Shown: positions 8,607 through 17,500 of the stretch, in pieces
Layout: each line of letters starts with the position of its first letter
How positions within the stretch are numbered: position 1 is the stretch's first letter
Source: MGBC114844 sp910585855
GTDB lineage: Bacteria; Bacillota; Clostridia; Lachnospirales; Lachnospiraceae
Assembly (NCBI GenBank): GCA_965646165.1
Contig: CBFFYP010000025.1
Location: 1-50,227, forward strand
DNA: 50,227 nt
Direction: 5' to 3'
Position numbers and translations under genes: made by a program
The notes under the pieces: generated by a model
What the model was told of the DNA's origin: nothing
Databases searched by the model: none
The model's input: only the letters and a program-made list of their open reading frames with translations

Positions 8607-8721
8607 TGAAAACGATTACAATTATGCACAAAAATATTGGATGATATTTGGAATTTTTGTCAATTTACAGATAAAAAGAGAGATGATATATTCAGTTCAG
8701 TGTATAGCGTAATCGATTTCA
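8607..8721 (+). promoter_or_regulatory. PTS gene promoter with two LacI operators (sites 3 and 4)
   Basis: TTTACA 8664-8669 and TATATT 8687-8692 with a 17-bp spacer form the promoter. Operator TGAAAACGATTACA (8607-8620) is upstream and CGTAATCGATTTCA (8708-8721, the same dyad) is just past the start point. The two are about 101 bp apart, near whole helical turns, a common repression-loop layout. Confidence 0.7.
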
Positions 8722-8749
8722 TGGAGAAATAGAAAAGAGGAGAATCGAT

Positions 8750-10651
8750 ATGGCTATGGACTATGGAAAATGCGCAAAAGAGATTTATGATACTCTGGGC
8801 GGAAGAAGCAATTTGGTAAGTGCGGCACATTGTGCAACCCGGCTTCGATTAGTAACAGTAGATAATAGTAAGATTGATATGAAAAAGCTGGAGAATATTG
8901 ACGGAGTAAAGGGCGTATTTAGTAATAATGGACAGCTTCAGTTGATTATTGGAACAGGTACAGTAAATAAAGTATATGAAGAGTTTTTAAAAGTAAGCGG
9001 TATGACAGCGGCTACAAAAGAGGAAGTAAAAGCAGCGGCAGCGGCGCAGCAGCCGATCTTAAAACGAATGATAAAGGCATTGGGAGATGTTTTTGTTCCG
9101 ATTCTTCCGGCGATTGTGGCTTCTGGTCTGATGATGGGATTGGTAGAGGCATTGGGAAAAGCGCTTCCGGCTTTTGCAGGAAGTGATTGGTATGGGATAT
9201 TGGATTTAATGGCAAATACAGCATTTACATTTCTTCCGATATTGATTGCTGTATCAGCTACAAGAGTGTTTGGCGGAAATATTTTTCTTGGGGCTGTAAT
9301 CGGTATGATTATGATACATCCAAATTTAATCAATGCTTGGTCGGTTGGGTCTATGGATGCGGCAGATATTCCGGTGTGGCGGCTGTTTGGTTTGCCGATT
9401 CGTCAGGTTGGCTATCAGGGGCATGTAATTCCAGTTGTAATTGCTGTTTGGCTGATGTGTAAAATTGAAAAATGGATGCATAAACATGTGCCGGAAATGA
9501 TTGATTTATTTGTTACACCACTTTGTACGGTATTGATTACTGCATTTTTGACTTTAGGAGCAATCGGACCTGTTTTTTCTACAGCAGAGAGTTATGTATT
9601 GGATTTTGCCGGATGGATTATTACAGTAGGGCATGGAATTGGTGCAATGATTATGGGAGCTTTGTATCCGTTTACTGTAGTTTGTGGAATTCATCATATG
9701 TATAATGTAATTGAAGCGGGGATGCTGTCTGCAGTCGGTGGTTTAAATATCTGGATGCCAATTGCTTCTGCAGCGAATTTTGCACAGGGTGCAGCTTGTC
9801 TGGCAGTTGGGCTGAAGTCAAAAAATGTAAAAACAAAATCAGTGGCGATACCATCTTCCCTTTCTGCAGCATTGGGAATTACTGAACCGGCTATTTTTGG
9901 TGTGAATTTAAGATTTGGAAAACCGCTTCTCTATGGAATGGCAGGCGGGGCAGCAGGAGCACTGCTGGGTTCGATTTTTCATATCGGAGCCACTTCTTAT
10001 GGAGTAACGGGAATACCGGGATTTTTAATTACATTGGATTATACTTGGCAGTATGCGATTGTTTTAGCTGTTTCTTTTGTAGTTTCTTTTGCACTTACTT
10101 GGATACTTTGGAAAGAAGAAGTGCAGGAAGAGGAACAGAAGAAAGGAACAGTAACAGAGATAATAAAAGATTTAGAACATCCTGCTCAGACAGAAACAAA
10201 AGAGGCGATTCTTTTTGCTCCGGTGAAAGGAAATGTAATTTTGCGGGAAGCGATTCCTGATGAAACATTTGCTTCTGGTGTATTGGGGGATGGGGTTGGA
10301 ATTGAGCCGGAAACGGGAGAAGTAGTAGCACCATTTGACGGGGAGATTTCTTCTGTAACAGATACACGCCATGCGGTCGGAATTACCGGACCAAATGGGA
10401 TGGAAGTACTGATTCATGTTGGAATTGATACTGTAAATATGAAGGGAGATGGATTTGAACTATTGGTTGCAGAAGGGGATAAAGTAAAGGCAGGACAGAA
10501 ACTGATACGGTTTGATATAGAGAAGATTAGGAAAGCCGGATATAGTACTACAACAGCCGTACTTTTGACGAATAGTGAAGATTATCCTGAATTTCGGGTG
10601 GTAAAAAGCGGAAAGACGGAGCAGATGGAAAAGTTGTTTACTATAGAGTAA
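8750..10651 (+). CDS. Sugar PTS enzyme IIBCA (sucrose/trehalose type, glucose superfamily)
   Basis: A 633-residue membrane permease-kinase that imports a disaccharide and phosphorylates it. Domains in order: IIB (about 5-85) with the phospho-cysteine motif AAHCATRLR, Cys28; IIC (about 105-455) with about ten hydrophobic segments and the family signatures GYQGHVIPV, CGIHHMYNVIE and ALGITEPAIFGVN; IIA (about 485-630) with His556 in LIHVGID. The IIC sequence fits the sucrose/trehalose branch rather than the glucose or beta-glucoside branch; I favour sucrose because of the neighbouring GH13. AGGAG precedes ATG 8750. LacI operators flank its promoter. Having its own IIA domain, it needs only HPr and EI from elsewhere. 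Confidence 0.9.
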   Translation: MAMDYGKCAKEIYDTLGGRSNLVSAAHCATRLRLVTVDNSKIDMKKLENIDGVKGVFSNNGQLQLIIGTGTVNKVYEEFLKVSGMTAATKEEVKAAAAAQQPILKRMIKALGDVFVPILPAIVASGLMMGLVEALGKALPAFAGSDWYGILDLMANTAFTFLPILIAVSATRVFGGNIFLGAVIGMIMIHPNLINAWSVGSMDAADIPVWRLFGLPIRQVGYQGHVIPVVIAVWLMCKIEKWMHKHVPEMIDLFVTPLCTVLITAFLTLGAIGPVFSTAESYVLDFAGWIITVGHGIGAMIMGALYPFTVVCGIHHMYNVIEAGMLSAVGGLNIWMPIASAANFAQGAACLAVGLKSKNVKTKSVAIPSSLSAALGITEPAIFGVNLRFGKPLLYGMAGGAAGALLGSIFHIGATSYGVTGIPGFLITLDYTWQYAIVLAVSFVVSFALTWILWKEEVQEEEQKKGTVTEIIKDLEHPAQTETKEAILFAPVKGNVILREAIPDETFASGVLGDGVGIEPETGEVVAPFDGEISSVTDTRHAVGITGPNGMEVLIHVGIDTVNMKGDGFELLVAEGDKVKAGQKLIRFDIEKIRKAGYSTTTAVLLTNSEDYPEFRVVKSGKTEQMEKLFTIE

Positions 10652-10668
10652 TTGGTTGAGAGGACTTA

Positions 10669-10702
10669 ATTGGCTTTCGGCTGTGTACTCCAGACGGAAA
10701 AG
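10669..10702 (+). repeat. Type C repeat end fragment
   Basis: TTGGCTTTCGGCTGTGTACT and the next bases repeat almost exactly the right end and flank of the type C copy at 25625-25781. It is a scar of a deleted or partial element inside the sugar operon, between the PTS and GH13 genes. Confidence 0.6.
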
Positions 10703-10800
10703 ATTATAAATTCAATTTTGGGTGTGTTTCAGGAATGAAGTGGAAGATTGTATTTTGGGTGATGAAGTATGGCAGAAAAGGAAAGGGAGAGTAGAAAAAA

Positions 10801-12714
10801 ATGGCGAAAGAAAGCAGAATGGTAGAGAATAAAATGGAGAAAGCAAAAAAGCAGAAAGAAGTTATGATAACTGGGGAAGAGGAGATTTATCAAAGACGTT
10901 TTGAGAAGTATCATGACGAACTTCGCTGGCTTTATATGGAATTGTATCAAAATGGTTCGATGTTTTCGGAATTATGTGATAAGATGAAGCAGTTTTATTT
11001 GGAAAGAAATCGGGAATTGAAGGATTTGGATTTTCAGCGTGAGGCTTGTTCGGATTGGTATAAGCAAAATGATCTGCTGGGTATGATGTTTTATATTGAT
11101 AACTTTGCAAAGAATTTAAAGGGTGTAGAGGAGAAGTTAGGTTATATTGAGCAGTGCAGCGTGAATTATATTCATTTGATGCCGTTTTTGGAAACGCCGG
11201 AGGGACGTTCGGACGGTGGGTATGCGGTTTCGGATTTTCGTAAGGTTCAGGAGAAATTGGGGACAATGGAGGATCTGGAAAGTTTGACGGCAGCTTGTCA
11301 TAAAAAAGGAATTAATGTATGTATGGATTTTGTGATGAATCATACTTCAGAGGATCATGAGTGGGCACAGAGGGCACGTAAAGGGGAAGGGGAATATATG
11401 AGCCGATATTTTTTCTTTGATAATTCGTATATTCCTTCTCTTTATGAGAAAACAGTGCCGCAGGTTTTTCCTACTACAGCTCCCGGAAATTTTACTTGGA
11501 TTGAGGATGCAAAGCATTTTGTTATGACAACATTTTATCCTTATCAGTGGGATTTAAATTATAAGAATCCAAGGGTATTTAATGAGATGCTTTATAATTT
11601 TCTCTATTTGGCAAATCGGGGAATTGATATTATTCGGATTGATGCGGTTCCTTATATTTGGAAGGAATTAAATACGCCTTGCCGAAATCTGCCGCAGGTT
11701 CATACAATTGTAAGAATGATGCGTATTATCAGTGAAATTGTTTGTCCAAGTGTGCTTTTATTAGGAGAAGTTGTAATGGAGCCGGAAAAGGTAGTGCCTT
11801 ATTTTGGAACGGTGGAAAAGCCGGAGTGTCATATGCTCTATAATGTAACCACTATGGCAACCACTTGGCATACAGTAGCGACCAGAGATGTGCGGCTGTT
11901 AAAGAAACAGCTTGATATTGTTAATGCTTTGCCAAAAGAGTATGTATTTTTAAATTATCTTCGCTGTCATGATGATATTGGATGGGGATTGGATTATCAG
12001 ACTTTGAAGATGGAAGGGATAGAGGAACGGGCACATAAAAAGTATTTAAATGATTATTTCCAAGGGTATGCAGGGGAGAGCAACAGTCGTGGAGAACTTT
12101 ATAATTCTGATCCGGTGACAGGGGATGCAAGATTCTGCGGAACAACCGCTTCTATGTGCGGGATAGAGAAGGCAGGGTTTGAACAGAATGATGCGGCAAT
12201 GGAGAAAGCGATTCGTTTTGATATAATGCTTCATGCCTATATGTTTATGCAGTCTGGAATTCCTGTATTGTATAGTGGGGATGAGATTGGACAGGTAAAT
12301 GATTATACTTATAAAGAAAATCCAAACAAGGCAGCAGATTCTCGTTATATTCATCGAGGAGCGATGAATTGGGAGCTTGCAAAAAACAGTTCTGATTTAA
12401 AGACGGTGGAGGGAAAACTGTTTTTGGGACTGAAACAGTTAGAAGAGATTCGAAAGTCGGAAAAGGTATTTGTATCTTATGCGGATACTTGGACAATCGA
12501 AACTTGGGATGCTTCTATACTTTGTATTGGACGGTATTGGGAAGGCGAAAAATTGATTGGGATTTTTAATTTTAGTGAAACGGATAAAACGGCATGGATT
12601 AATGAAACAGACGGGGAATATATCGATTTGATTTCAAAAAGAGAGATGAAAGCTTCTGGAGTGGATATACCGGCTTATGGATTTTATTATTTAAAGAAAA
12701 AGAGTGTAGATTAA
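10801..12714 (+). CDS. Amylosucrase-like GH13 glucansucrase/sucrose hydrolase
   Basis: 637 residues, matching the roughly 630-residue amylosucrase group (GH13 subfamily 4), with its alpha-helical N-terminal domain (about 30-90) before the TIM barrel. Catalytic residues by alignment to known motifs: nucleophile Asp281 in IIRIDAVPYIW, acid/base Glu323 in LLGEVVM, and transition-state stabiliser Asp391 in RCHDDIGW. Other group signatures are SDGGYAVS, NHTSEDHEWAQR and DSRYIHRG. Family enzymes split neutral sucrose, either building alpha-glucan and releasing fructose or hydrolysing it. No signal peptide, so it is cytoplasmic. It follows a PTS that should deliver a phosphorylated sugar, so either it accepts the phosphate ester or the HAD enzyme removes it first. 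GGGAGA precedes the ATG. Confidence 0.88.
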   Translation: MAKESRMVENKMEKAKKQKEVMITGEEEIYQRRFEKYHDELRWLYMELYQNGSMFSELCDKMKQFYLERNRELKDLDFQREACSDWYKQNDLLGMMFYIDNFAKNLKGVEEKLGYIEQCSVNYIHLMPFLETPEGRSDGGYAVSDFRKVQEKLGTMEDLESLTAACHKKGINVCMDFVMNHTSEDHEWAQRARKGEGEYMSRYFFFDNSYIPSLYEKTVPQVFPTTAPGNFTWIEDAKHFVMTTFYPYQWDLNYKNPRVFNEMLYNFLYLANRGIDIIRIDAVPYIWKELNTPCRNLPQVHTIVRMMRIISEIVCPSVLLLGEVVMEPEKVVPYFGTVEKPECHMLYNVTTMATTWHTVATRDVRLLKKQLDIVNALPKEYVFLNYLRCHDDIGWGLDYQTLKMEGIEERAHKKYLNDYFQGYAGESNSRGELYNSDPVTGDARFCGTTASMCGIEKAGFEQNDAAMEKAIRFDIMLHAYMFMQSGIPVLYSGDEIGQVNDYTYKENPNKAADSRYIHRGAMNWELAKNSSDLKTVEGKLFLGLKQLEEIRKSEKVFVSYADTWTIETWDASILCIGRYWEGEKLIGIFNFSETDKTAWINETDGEYIDLISKREMKASGVDIPAYGFYYLKKKSVD

Positions 12715-12760
12715 AAAGAGAGAAGTATTTTAGGATGGATTACAGGAAGAAGTGGGAGAA

Positions 12761-13729
12761 ATGAATATATCGGAAATTGCAAAGCTGGCTGGTGTTTCTA
12801 GTGCAGCGGTTTCTCGTTATTTTAATCAGGGATATATTTCAGAGGAAAAGCGGGAAGCAATTCGAAAAGTAGTGGAGGAAACGGGGTATCGCCCTTCTGT
12901 TCAGGCACAGACATTGCGGACAAAGAAAACAAAGATGATTGGAGTGATTGTGCCAAAGATAGCTTCTGCGTCGATTGGAAGAGTGGTAGAGGGGATTCTT
13001 TCTGTATTAAATGCAAATGGGTATCAGATGCTTTTGGCAGTGACGCAGAATAACCCTAAGAAAGAATTGGAATATTTGATGACGTTTAGTGAAAAGCAGG
13101 TGGATGGAGTTATTTTGGTAGCTACTGTATTTATGGCGGAACATAAGCGGATTTTAAAAGAACTTACTGTTCCGGTTGTAATTGTCGGACAGAGGCTTAG
13201 TGGGTATTGTTGTATTTATCATGATGATTATCAGGCCTCTTATGAATTGACAAAACTGCTTTTAGAGAAGGGGCGGCGGCGGCTGGGGTATATTGGAGCG
13301 ATTTTGCAGGATACGGCGGTGGGAGCAGAACGCTATCGTGGATTTCGACAGGCGGTGTGTGATATGGGACTGGATGAATTGGCGGAAAATATGGTAGTGG
13401 CTGCTTTTACAGTGGCTTCTGGGTATGAAAAGGCGGGGGAGTTGCTGAAACAGTATGAGGGATTGGATGGGATTGTATGTGCTACTGATACTATGGCGGC
13501 GGGAGTGATGCAGTATTTGAGGGAGCATGGGATTGCAGTTCCAGAGCAGATTTTAGTGGCTGGACAGGGGGATTCTGAGATGGCTCGGGTGACAACACCT
13601 CCTTTGGTGACGGTGCATTATTCTTATGAGAAAAGTGGGGAGATGGCGGTGCAGATGCTGATGGAGGTGCTGCGTCAGGGGGAAACGGACTTAAAAGAGA
13701 TTAAATTGGGGTATTATCTTGTTTCGTAG
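12761..13729 (+). CDS. LacI-family repressor of the sugar locus
   Basis: Starts MNISEIAKLAGVSSAAVSRYFN, the LacI helix-turn-helix and hinge (RTKKTKMIGVIVP), followed by a periplasmic-binding-type sugar-sensing domain (about 58-322) with the D-motif CATDTMAAGVMQYL. ATG 12761 is favoured over GTG 12752 because AGGAAG at 12744-12749 is spaced for it and family proteins begin at this residue. It most likely binds the four TGAAAWCGATTWCA dyads upstream of the HAD and PTS genes. It is the last gene of the cluster, 46 nt after the GH13 gene, and so probably co-transcribed and autoregulated. Confidence 0.9.
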   Translation: MNISEIAKLAGVSSAAVSRYFNQGYISEEKREAIRKVVEETGYRPSVQAQTLRTKKTKMIGVIVPKIASASIGRVVEGILSVLNANGYQMLLAVTQNNPKKELEYLMTFSEKQVDGVILVATVFMAEHKRILKELTVPVVIVGQRLSGYCCIYHDDYQASYELTKLLLEKGRRRLGYIGAILQDTAVGAERYRGFRQAVCDMGLDELAENMVVAAFTVASGYEKAGELLKQYEGLDGIVCATDTMAAGVMQYLREHGIAVPEQILVAGQGDSEMARVTTPPLVTVHYSYEKSGEMAVQMLMEVLRQGETDLKEIKLGYYLVS

Positions 13730-13742
13730 GAGGGGGGAATGT

Positions 13743-13839
13743 CGGAATTCGAAGGGAGGTCTACTCCGAGCCCGCTTTCGCTTAGCATTTTCTCGTAGCG
13801 AACCCGGAATAGACTTTTCTTTCGATTCCTGCGTCCTCC
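13743..13839 (-). repeat. Type C repeat, internally deleted
   Basis: Has the inverted core tract CCCGCTTTCGCTTAGCATTT and a right end GCGTCCTCC, but the inner small hairpin is missing. Its arms (about 13743-13765 and 13808-13831) pair less well than in full copies. It follows the LacI gene and might end that transcript. Confidence 0.7.
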
Positions 13840-13939
13840 TTTTGAGAAAGTACTAAGTGAAAATAGTGGTGGTAAAATGGATAGAGCTGTGATAGAATAG
13901 TATCGTATTTTAGTTTTATTGAATAAGGGAGAAGAAAAA

Positions 13940-14158
13940 ATGGATATAAAAGAGCAGATTGGCAAGATTTTAGAAAAGGTAAAAAAGGATGATTCTTTTA
14001 AGGAACAATTTGAAAAAGAGCCGATAAAGGCAGTAGAGAATGTACTTGGAATTGATTTGCCGGATGAAGTGATTGAGCAGGTGATTAATGGAGTAAAGGC
14101 AAAGTTGTCGGTGGATACGATTTCTCAGGTAGCGGATGCAATAAAGAAGATTTTTTAG
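13940..14158 (+). CDS. Small conserved helical protein of unknown function
   Basis: 72 residues starting MDIKEQIGKILEKVKKD. The middle reads FEKEPIKAVENVLGIDLPDE, which resembles the short helical domain of nitrile-hydratase-like or Nif11-like leader peptides (the P-x-x-A-x-x-x-x-G-I-x-L-P pattern), but there is no Gly-Gly cleavage site, Cys-rich core or modifying enzyme nearby. ATG 13940 is chosen because GGGAGAAG lies 6 nt upstream. Single gene with its own terminator. Function unknown; the leader resemblance alone is weak evidence for a peptide natural product. Confidence 0.65.
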   Translation: MDIKEQIGKILEKVKKDDSFKEQFEKEPIKAVENVLGIDLPDEVIEQVINGVKAKLSVDTISQVADAIKKIF

Positions 14159-14184
14159 AAGGGGAAAGTCAGAAAGAGCAGATT

Positions 14185-14218
14185 GCCAAAAAAGCATTTT
14201 GTTGTTTTTGGCTTTTTT
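14185..14218 (+). terminator. Rho-independent terminator
   Basis: GCCAAAAA and TTTTTGGC form a stem followed by TTTTTT, 26 nt after the stop of the small helical protein gene. Confidence 0.85.
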
Positions 14219-14519
14219 GTATTTATGGTATTGATGTATAGGAGAGCGGTTTTGTTTTGGATGATTTTATGTTTTTTTAATGAGTAGATGTGGTTTTTAG
14301 ATAGAATATAAGTGATATGTAATATAATATGCACAAATATATTTTTTTGTTTTAAATAATAATATACAAAACCACTAAAAACAATATTGACTTTGTGAAA
14401 AGAACGTGATAGGATAATAACAAATGCGAACTTTTGTTTTGTTCCGTAACAAAGGGCATTTTTTGTACAGCAGACAGAACCGGAATGTCTGTTAGGCTAG
14501 AAAGGAAGAGAGGTATATT
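14219..14519. other. Intergenic region without a recognised gene
   Basis: A/T-rich upstream region of the pectate lyase gene. There is a TTGACT at about 14394 but no well-spaced -10 box, so I do not call a promoter. No riboswitch or repeat recognised. The lyase ribosome binding site, AGGAAGAGAGG, is just before 14520. Confidence 0.5.
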
Positions 14520-17500
14520 ATGAAGAGAGAATGGAAGAAACTTTTGGCATTTGTCATGGCTCTCCTTATGGTAGTTGGAGTCTTGCCGGGAAATATGGCA
14601 GGAAGTGTTGTGTATGCAGCTACTGACTTTGTAGGGGGGGAAGAAGTTGCAAGTGGCGATTGGGCAGGTTGGACTTGGAGTGTGTTTGGTAATAGTGTAA
14701 GTACAGATAACAATACCATTAAGGATGATGGAAAAGGAAAGCTAACATTAACATCTAGTGGTAAGTCTGGAAAAATCGCTAGTAATCAAGAAGGAATTAA
14801 TTATTTGTATTATGAATTAGCAAAAGAAAATGATTTTATTATAAAAACAAATGCAACTGTTAATTCATTAGATACAGGAAATAATCAAGTTGGTTTTGGT
14901 TTAATGCTTCGGGCAAAAGTAGGAACACATGGTGATAAGACAGATGTTGATCCATTAAATAGTACTACAGTTGGCGGAATTGGAAATAAGAATAATGCAG
15001 GTAGCTATCGTACAGGAAATGAAAAAACAGATTTTAGTTATATTTCAGCGAATAAAGATGTAAAGATTGCTATAGGCAGTACATATGATTTATGTATACA
15101 AAAAGTGGGTGATAGACTTTATCTGTGGATGAATGGCGCATTAGTAGGTGAAAACTATAATCCATCTGTATCAGATATTATTTCAGAAGATATGATGTAT
15201 ATTGGCTTATTTACATCTCGTGATGCTGGAGCTACTTATAGCAATACAGTATTAAATACAGTAGCTAGTGGATCGGCTATTACAATAAATTCTGATACAT
15301 TAAAAGCCCCTGATAAAACACAATATATAAAGGGTAATACATATGAAGATATTGATTTAACAGGATTTTCTGTAAAAGGAACAGTAGACGGCAAAGAAGT
15401 AACTATTACTGCAGATGAGTGCCGTATTGAGGATTTTGATTTTTCAGAGGAAACAGAAAACGGAACAATTGAATTAAATTATTTTGGAGAATCTATTTCT
15501 ATTCCGATTACAGTAATTACAGAAGTGGTAGAGGATATTACCGTGCATTATCTTCCGGTGAAAACAGAGTATGCAATCGGTGATACTGTCATTGATTGGG
15601 CAGGATTTGATGCAACAGTAACTTATAATAGTGGTATGACAAAGAAGCTGCAGGATTTAATTGCAGAAGAAGATCCAGAAACAGTGATTACTTTTGATTC
15701 TAGTGCTGCCGGAGATACAAAGATTATAGTAACACATACGCATGGAGATGTTGCGAAAAGTGTTGAAATTCCAGTAACAATATCTAGTGCAAAAGTAACT
15801 GAGATTGCTGTTACAAGTGGTCCGAATCAAACGACTTTCTATAAGGATGTAGAAGTTGCAGAAGATGCTTATAAAGCGGGACTGCAGATTACAGCTACTT
15901 ATGACAATGGAAACAGCAAAATTTTGACTTCTGGTTTTGAAGTAACACCAGTTTCTGAGGCATTGGATATTACAAAGGTCGGCGATTATGCTTATAAGGT
16001 TTCTTTTGGAGGACAGGAAACGACTTATACGCTTAAGGTAGTAGAACGAAGTGTAACAGGTTTGGAAATTGCTGCTTATCCAACAGTAACTACATTTGAA
16101 AAGGGAACGGAGTTTTCTTCTGCGGGATTGAAAGTAAATGCGGTTTATGACAGTAAAGAAGAAACCGAACTGGCAGAAGGTGCATTTACGGTAGATGCTT
16201 CTGCATTTGATAAAGATACAGTTGGTGAGTATACAATTAAGGTCAGTGCAACAGTAGATGGTCAGTCGTTGGAAACAAGTTTTATTGCGGCTGTTCGTGA
16301 TAAGGTGACATTTCAGTATGAGGATTTAGAGTGGAATAGTATTTTATTTGGGCAGTCTACTTCAGGCGGAACGAAACCAGTAATAGTGGATAATGCGGAT
16401 GGAACAAAGACAATTACAGTTGAGTTAGCAGGGGGTAAAGGTAAGGTAACAGACGATGGACAGGATGGTATTTCTTACTACTATACTATTTTAGATCCAA
16501 GAAAAGATAATTTTGAGATTACAGCAAAAGTTACAGTAGATTACTTTATTACAAAAACTTCTCCTGACAATCAGGAAGGTTTTGGCATTATGGTAAGAGA
16601 TTCGATTGGCTCTGATGGAGATTCTTCTATTTATTATTCCAATGCAATGTCGGTTGGCGGATATTATGGCAGATATAATATTTTTGGACGTTATGGAATT
16701 TTAGGACAGGATGATACAAACGGAAGAGTAAATTATACAATGTATGGAAAGTCGGGCAATTTAAACTATCAGGTAAAGGAAGATGCACCGAAAACATTTA
16801 TCCTTACATTAAAGAAAGATAATTCCGGTATCTATGCAACTATGACAGATGAGGCTGGAGAAGTTGTAGATAAGATGGACGGAACACAGATTTGGTATTT
16901 GCCTTCTAATACATTTTCTGCAATAGAAGAAGAAGCAATGTACCTTGGATTTATGGCAGCAAGAGGTGCAAAGATTGAGATTAATTCTTCTGATATTCAG
17001 ATGAAGGTAACAGCTTGTGCAGCAGATGCACCACAGACTTTTGCACCGGAAAAACCAATTTCACCATCTGTTTCAATGCAGTCTTTAGATGAAACATCGG
17101 ATGAGAACTATGAATTGGTAGTAAAAGTAAATACAAAGGGACTTTTAACTGTTAATCAGAATGGAAAAGAAATTGTGCCTCAGAAGGCAGTAGAGGCAGG
17201 AAATTATACGTTCCCTGTTGCTTTGACAATGGGAGAGAATAAATTCCAGCTCTATTTTGAACCAGATGGAACACAGAATATTACTTCTGATAAAGCAGTT
17301 GTTGCAAATGTAACTGTAACAAGAAAAATTTATGAACCAGAATCTGTAATTTATGCTTCGGCAGACGGAACAGCAGACGGAAAGGGTACAAAGGAAAGTC
17401 CATTAGATATTCAGACAGCAATTACTTATTGTCAGGCAGGACAGGCGGTTTATCTGTTAGAGGGCACTTATCAGTTAAGCAGATCTACTGGAGTATGGCA

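Noticed and set aside
8938..9333. Open frame of 131 codons opposite the PTS gene
   Set aside because: Shadow of the membrane domain; codon pattern belongs to the plus strand.
13940..14158. RiPP precursor gene
   Set aside because: No cleavage motif, core peptide or modifying enzyme; only a weak resemblance to a leader fold.
14379..14440. Promoter for the pectate lyase from TTGACT near 14394
   Set aside because: The nearest -10-like sequence gives a spacer of about 20 bp, too long to call.
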